The translations under genes were made by a program, and so were the position numbers. Below are positions 6,539 through 9,112 of a stretch of DNA of 9,112 nucleotides, piece after piece. Below the pieces are notes generated by a model. That model worked only from the letters and a program-made list of their open reading frames with translations. It made no database searches and was not told the origin of the DNA. Positions within the stretch are counted from its first letter, which is position 1. Each line of letters starts with the position of its first letter. Source of the DNA: Bacillota bacterium (GTDB lineage Bacteria > Bacillota > UBA4882 > UBA8346); NCBI GenBank assembly GCA_003501335.1, contig DNPQ01000431.1:1-9112 (forward strand), in the 5' to 3' direction.

Positions 6539-7327
6539 GTGAAGATCGTTGTTTGCGTTAAACAAGTGCCTGATTCAACTGAAGTGAAGATTAATCCGGA
6601 AACCAATACCCTGGTACGTGAAGGTGTAGCAAGTATCCTCAATCCTTTCGATCTATATGCGATTGAGGAAGCCCTGCGGATTAAGGAAAAATTGGGGGGA
6701 ACCGTTACGGTTATTTCCATGGGTCCGCCTCAGGCTGCCGAACAACTCCGGGAAACCATCGGCATGGGTGTTGATGATGCAGTTCTATTATCCGACCGGG
6801 CTTTTGCCGGTTCCGATACTCTAGCCACTTCTTATGCGCTCAGTAAAGGAATTGAAAAGATTGGCGGCGTCCAATTGATCCTTTGCGGGAAGCAGGCCAT
6901 TGACGGCGACACCGCTCAAGTCGGCCCGGAAATAGCTGAGAAGTTGGGCATTCCCCACATTACCTATGTCAAGAAAATCGATGAGATCAGCGAAACTGAA
7001 ATGACTGCCGAGCGGATGAATGAAGACGGTTTTGAGCGGATTAAGCTTCCGATCCCGGCGTTAGTTACTGTGGTTAAAGAAATTAATGAGCCCCGGATGC
7101 CTTCTTTAAAAGGAATGATGCGGGCTAAGAAAGCGGTTATTCCTGCCTGGACTGCGGCCGATATCGGCGCTGATCCGGCAAAGTCCGGCTTAAACGGTTC
7201 ACCAACCTGGGTTAAAACCATTTTCGTACCGGAAATGAAATGCCAGGGCGAGATTTTTCAAGGAACCCCTGAAGAACAGGTCAAATCTTTGGTTGATGCC
7301 ATTGTTTGCCGGAAAATCGTCCAATAA
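6539..7327 (+). CDS. etfB: Electron transfer flavoprotein beta subunit
   Basis: EtfB pairs with EtfA to carry electrons to or from the acyl-CoA dehydrogenase. In bifurcating ETFs it holds the second FAD and meets NADH; in ordinary ETFs it holds AMP. From GTG 6539 it is 262 residues, the expected length. The start MKIVVCVKQVPDST (1-14), then NPFDLYAIEEALR (35-47), CGKQAIDGDTAQVGPEIAE (116-134) and LPIPALVTVVKEINEPRMPS (170-189) are all typical of EtfB. The stretch from about residue 157 to 178 corresponds to the ETF-beta signature region. It ends 44 bp before etfA and follows the dehydrogenase gene across the palindromic element, so the three may be co-transcribed or etfBA may have extra promoter input. 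Membership in the bifurcating clade is suggested by its partner and cannot be shown from this sequence alone. Confidence 0.95.
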   Translation: MKIVVCVKQVPDSTEVKINPETNTLVREGVASILNPFDLYAIEEALRIKEKLGGTVTVISMGPPQAAEQLRETIGMGVDDAVLLSDRAFAGSDTLATSYALSKGIEKIGGVQLILCGKQAIDGDTAQVGPEIAEKLGIPHITYVKKIDEISETEMTAERMNEDGFERIKLPIPALVTVVKEINEPRMPSLKGMMRAKKAVIPAWTAADIGADPAKSGLNGSPTWVKTIFVPEMKCQGEIFQGTPEEQVKSLVDAIVCRKIVQ

Positions 7328-7371
7328 CGCTTTGTATAAACCCGATTGAAATTGATTAAAGGAGGACCATT

Positions 7372-8565
7372 ATGGCGATTAAGGTATTAAATGATAAATG
7401 TCGCGGTTGTAAATTATGTGTATCCAGTTGCCCTTTTGGAATCATTGAAATTATTGATAATAAAGCCGTTATCAAAGACGGCTGCACTATGTGCGGAACC
7501 TGCGTTAAAACTTGTAAATTTAAAGCCATTGAGATTACCCGGGATGTGAAGATAACCATCGACAAGTCCCTCTACAAGGGTGTTTGGATCTTTGCCGAAC
7601 AACGGAATGGAAAATTGTCCAACGTAGCTTTTGAATTGTTGGGAGAAGGCCGTAGACTGGCTGATGAATTGAAGGAACCGCTCGTTGCGGTATTACTGGG
7701 CAGTAAAATCGAGGCTGAAGCTAAACGATTGGTAGCCTTTGACGCTGATAAGGTATTAGTGGCTGATGCTCCGGAATTGGAACATTTCTTGGAAGATTCT
7801 TATGCGCAAGTGTTAAGCGATTTGATAAGGAAAGAAAACCCCAATATCGTTTTGATTGGCGCAACAGCTATCGGGCGTTCTCTCGGCCCGAAGGTAGCAG
7901 CCCGTTTAGAAACAGGGCTTACCGCTGACTGCACCGGACTGGCGGTGGATGTTGCCGAAAAAAATTTGTTGCAAACCCGGCCGGCTTTTGGCGGTAACTT
8001 GATGGCGACTATTCTTTGCCCCAATCACCGGCCGCAAATGGCTACCGTCCGGCCGAAGGTTTTTAAACCCTTAGCGGAAGACGCCAAACGCAGCGGAACC
8101 ATTACTAAAGTGGATCTTTCCAAAACCGCCTGGAATATCCGGGCCAAAGTATTGGAAGTGGTCAATGAAGTAGGCTCTTCGGTCAACCTGGAGGAAGCCA
8201 ATATTATTGTCTCCGGTGGTAGAGGACTAGGCGATCCCAAAAACTTTGAACTTATTAAAGAATTGGCTAATGTCTTAGGCGGTGCTGTCGGCGCTTCCCG
8301 TGCGGCAGTGGATGCGGGCTGGATGCCTTATGCCCATCAGGTTGGCCAGACCGGTAAAACCGTCGGCCCCAAGATTTATTTTGCCTGCGGTATTCACGGT
8401 GCTATTCAGCACTTGGCCGGTATGTCGTCTTCGGATATTATTATTGCCATCAATAAAAATCCGGAGGCTCCTATTTTTAAAGTAGCGACTTTCGGTATTG
8501 TCGGAGATGTGCTGGAGATCGTGCCGCTACTCACCAAGGAGTTTAAAAAGGCCTTGAATGGCTGA
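7372..8565 (+). CDS. etfA: Electron transfer flavoprotein alpha subunit with N-terminal 2[4Fe-4S] ferredoxin domain
   Basis: This 397-residue EtfA carries about 65 extra N-terminal residues that form a bacterial ferredoxin fold. The cysteines are CRGCKLCVSSCP (10-21) and CTMCGTCVKTCK (38-49). C10, C13, C16 and C48 should hold one cluster, and C38, C41, C44 and C20 the other. The usual Pro after the last Cys is Lys49. The ETF-alpha part follows from about residue 70: GATAIGRSLGP (163-173), SGGRGLG (281-287), GASRAAVDAGWMPY (307-320), QVGQTGKTVGPKIY (323-336) and the signature ACGIHGAIQHLAGM (338-351) with AINKNPEAPIF (359-369), which bind FAD. Such ferredoxin-fused EtfA is known from CarE of caffeyl-CoA reductase and related bifurcating systems; the clusters would pass electrons to or from ferredoxin. 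ATG 7372 has AAAGGAGG at 7358-7365. A strong terminator follows. Confidence 0.95.
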   Translation: MAIKVLNDKCRGCKLCVSSCPFGIIEIIDNKAVIKDGCTMCGTCVKTCKFKAIEITRDVKITIDKSLYKGVWIFAEQRNGKLSNVAFELLGEGRRLADELKEPLVAVLLGSKIEAEAKRLVAFDADKVLVADAPELEHFLEDSYAQVLSDLIRKENPNIVLIGATAIGRSLGPKVAARLETGLTADCTGLAVDVAEKNLLQTRPAFGGNLMATILCPNHRPQMATVRPKVFKPLAEDAKRSGTITKVDLSKTAWNIRAKVLEVVNEVGSSVNLEEANIIVSGGRGLGDPKNFELIKELANVLGGAVGASRAAVDAGWMPYAHQVGQTGKTVGPKIYFACGIHGAIQHLAGMSSSDIIIAINKNPEAPIFKVATFGIVGDVLEIVPLLTKEFKKALNG

Positions 8566-8625
8566 TATGCCCATGTTTTGACGGAACATTTAAATGATGA
8601 ATGGGCCGTATTTAGAAAAACAATT

Positions 8626-8688
8626 ATAAAACCGCAAGGATGTCCGATTCGATTGGAAGTTGGACATCCTTGCGGTTTTATTTTTTAC
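8626..8688 (+). terminator. Strong intrinsic terminator after etfA
   Basis: A perfect 20-bp inverted repeat (8626-8645 with 8662-8681; core ACCGCAAGGATGTCC) encloses a 16-nt loop. On the + strand it runs into a T-rich tail (TTTTATTTTTT, 8676-8686). The mirror strand also has flanking T residues, so some bidirectional action is possible. It begins about 60 bp after the etfA stop and separates the etf module from the next gene. Confidence 0.9.
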
Positions 8689-8911
8689 AGATTTTGGGAG
8701 TATCTTTTGGAAACTTCTACCCCTTTGAACGATAATAAAGATAATCGAAAATTTTTTCAGAATTAATTAGGTATTTACTATGACATAATCTAAGCTTATT
8801 CAAAAAATCGTATAATGCTGAAAAAGATCAAAGAGTGTACATCTGATTATCTTTTATTTCCAGTGGACTGCCCAGTATCCAATCAGTTGAAAGAAAGAGA
8901 GGTGCGTTAAA
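8689..8911 (+). promoter_or_regulatory. Intergenic region with probable promoter for the downstream membrane protein
   Basis: A perfect -10 TATAAT lies at 8811-8816, about 95 nt before the start codon. No good -35 sits 16-18 bases upstream; the closest match, ATGACA at 8780-8785, is about 25 bases away. The long leader contains only a weak dyad (CTGATT 8843-8848 with AATCAG 8881-8886). GAGAGG at 8897-8902 is the ribosome binding site. The whole stretch from 8566 to 8911 otherwise holds no gene that I can support. Confidence 0.45.
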
Positions 8912-9112
8912 ATGTTCGGGAAGTTCATAGGTGGAAAAACATTGTTCGTAGTCAAATTAAACCGTTTCAGCATTAAGCAACAACTTTTTTATGGATTTGG
9001 ACTGGTTCTCTCCATTTTATTACTTTTAAGTATCGTATCATTCGTTAATTTTAACTGGGTGATGAAGTCGAATCAAACGAATATTGCGACCTATCAATTT
9101 TTGGCGGATTTA
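8912..9112 (+). CDS. N-terminus of a membrane protein, probably a methyl-accepting chemotaxis protein, partial
   Basis: The ATG at 8912, nine bases after GAGAGG, opens a frame of 67 codons that runs off the window. A short basic start (MFGKFIGGKTLF) leads to LNRFSIKQQLFYGFGLVLS, then a hydrophobic segment at about residues 27-46 and a polar, Asn/Gln-rich stretch. The pattern S-I-K-x-x-L-x-x-G-F, a transmembrane helix and then an extracytoplasmic four-helix sensor is common at the start of methyl-accepting chemotaxis proteins. Sensor histidine kinases can start the same way, and the signalling domain is beyond the window. The gene is separated from the etf module by a strong terminator, so it is probably an independent unit. 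Confidence 0.6.
   Translation, partial: MFGKFIGGKTLFVVKLNRFSIKQQLFYGFGLVLSILLLLSIVSFVNFNWVMKSNQTNIATYQFLADL

Noticed and set aside
8569..8606. GCCCAT / ATGGGC inverted repeat just after etfA
   Set aside because: Only 6 bp with a 26-nt loop and no T-run; the much stronger terminator follows directly.
8578..8766. Open frame of 62 codons after etfA
   Set aside because: It runs straight through both arms of the 20-bp terminator stem, has no ribosome binding site and shows no family-like sequence.
8790..8816. Sigma-D (flagellar/chemotaxis) promoter before the putative chemotaxis gene
   Set aside because: CTAAG and TCGTATAA are vaguely similar to the consensus, but the spacing is several bases too short; only the TATAAT box is convincing.
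8843..8886. CTGATT / AATCAG dyad in the leader of the last gene as a possible riboswitch
   Set aside because: Six base pairs around a loosely structured 32-nt interior do not match any riboswitch core that I recognise.
1..9112. CRISPR array, tRNA, rRNA or defence system
   Set aside because: No regularly spaced repeats, no cloverleaf with a CCA-type end and no defence-like protein were seen in reading both strands.

Overview
The window reads as part of a low-to-mid GC bacterial chromosome, about 44 percent GC by eye. Every gene is on the + strand, most have strong AGGAGG-type ribosome binding sites, and GTG and TTG starts occur beside ATG. Those are Firmicutes (Bacillota) traits, yet the first 5 kb encodes lipopolysaccharide (Kdo and lipid A) synthesis. 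The best fit is therefore a diderm Firmicute, such as Negativicutes, Halanaerobiales or a Hydrogenispora/Limnochordia-like lineage. The exact lineage is inference and cannot be settled by eye.

Region 1 (1-5037) is a tight LPS-core operon: the tail of a probable lysophospholipid acyltransferase (DUF374/PlsC type), then waaA (Kdo transferase), lpxK (lipid A 4'-kinase), kdsA (Kdo-8-phosphate synthase), kdsC (Kdo-8-phosphate phosphatase) and kdsD (arabinose-5-phosphate isomerase with two CBS domains). Neighbours overlap or lie within 40 bp. KdsD, KdsA and KdsC make Kdo from ribulose-5-phosphate, LpxK completes lipid IVA and WaaA joins the two. The activating enzyme KdsB (CMP-Kdo synthetase) is not in the window.

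Region 2 (5038-5173) is a regulatory gap. It holds a hairpin, two adjacent 13-bp palindromic repeats and a good sigma-A-like promoter whose -35 lies inside the second repeat. Region 3 (5174-8565) is an electron-transfer module: an acyl-CoA dehydrogenase, EtfB, and an EtfA carrying an N-terminal two-[4Fe-4S] ferredoxin domain. This is the gene content of the electron-bifurcating caffeyl-CoA reductase CarCDE of Acetobacterium, so ferredoxin-linked enoyl-CoA reduction is plausible but unproven. Between the dehydrogenase and etfB sits a non-coding palindromic element of about 150 bp with imperfect terminal inverted repeats and two internal hairpins. It looks like a MITE or IS-derived remnant.

Region 4 (8566-9112) has a very strong intrinsic terminator closing the etf module, a probable promoter, and the start of a membrane protein whose N-terminus resembles methyl-accepting chemotaxis proteins; it runs off the window. 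No tRNA, rRNA, CRISPR array or intact transposase gene was seen. Most of the window is recognisable biology; the least explained parts are the palindromic element at 6345-6493 and the operator-like repeats at 5045-5089.
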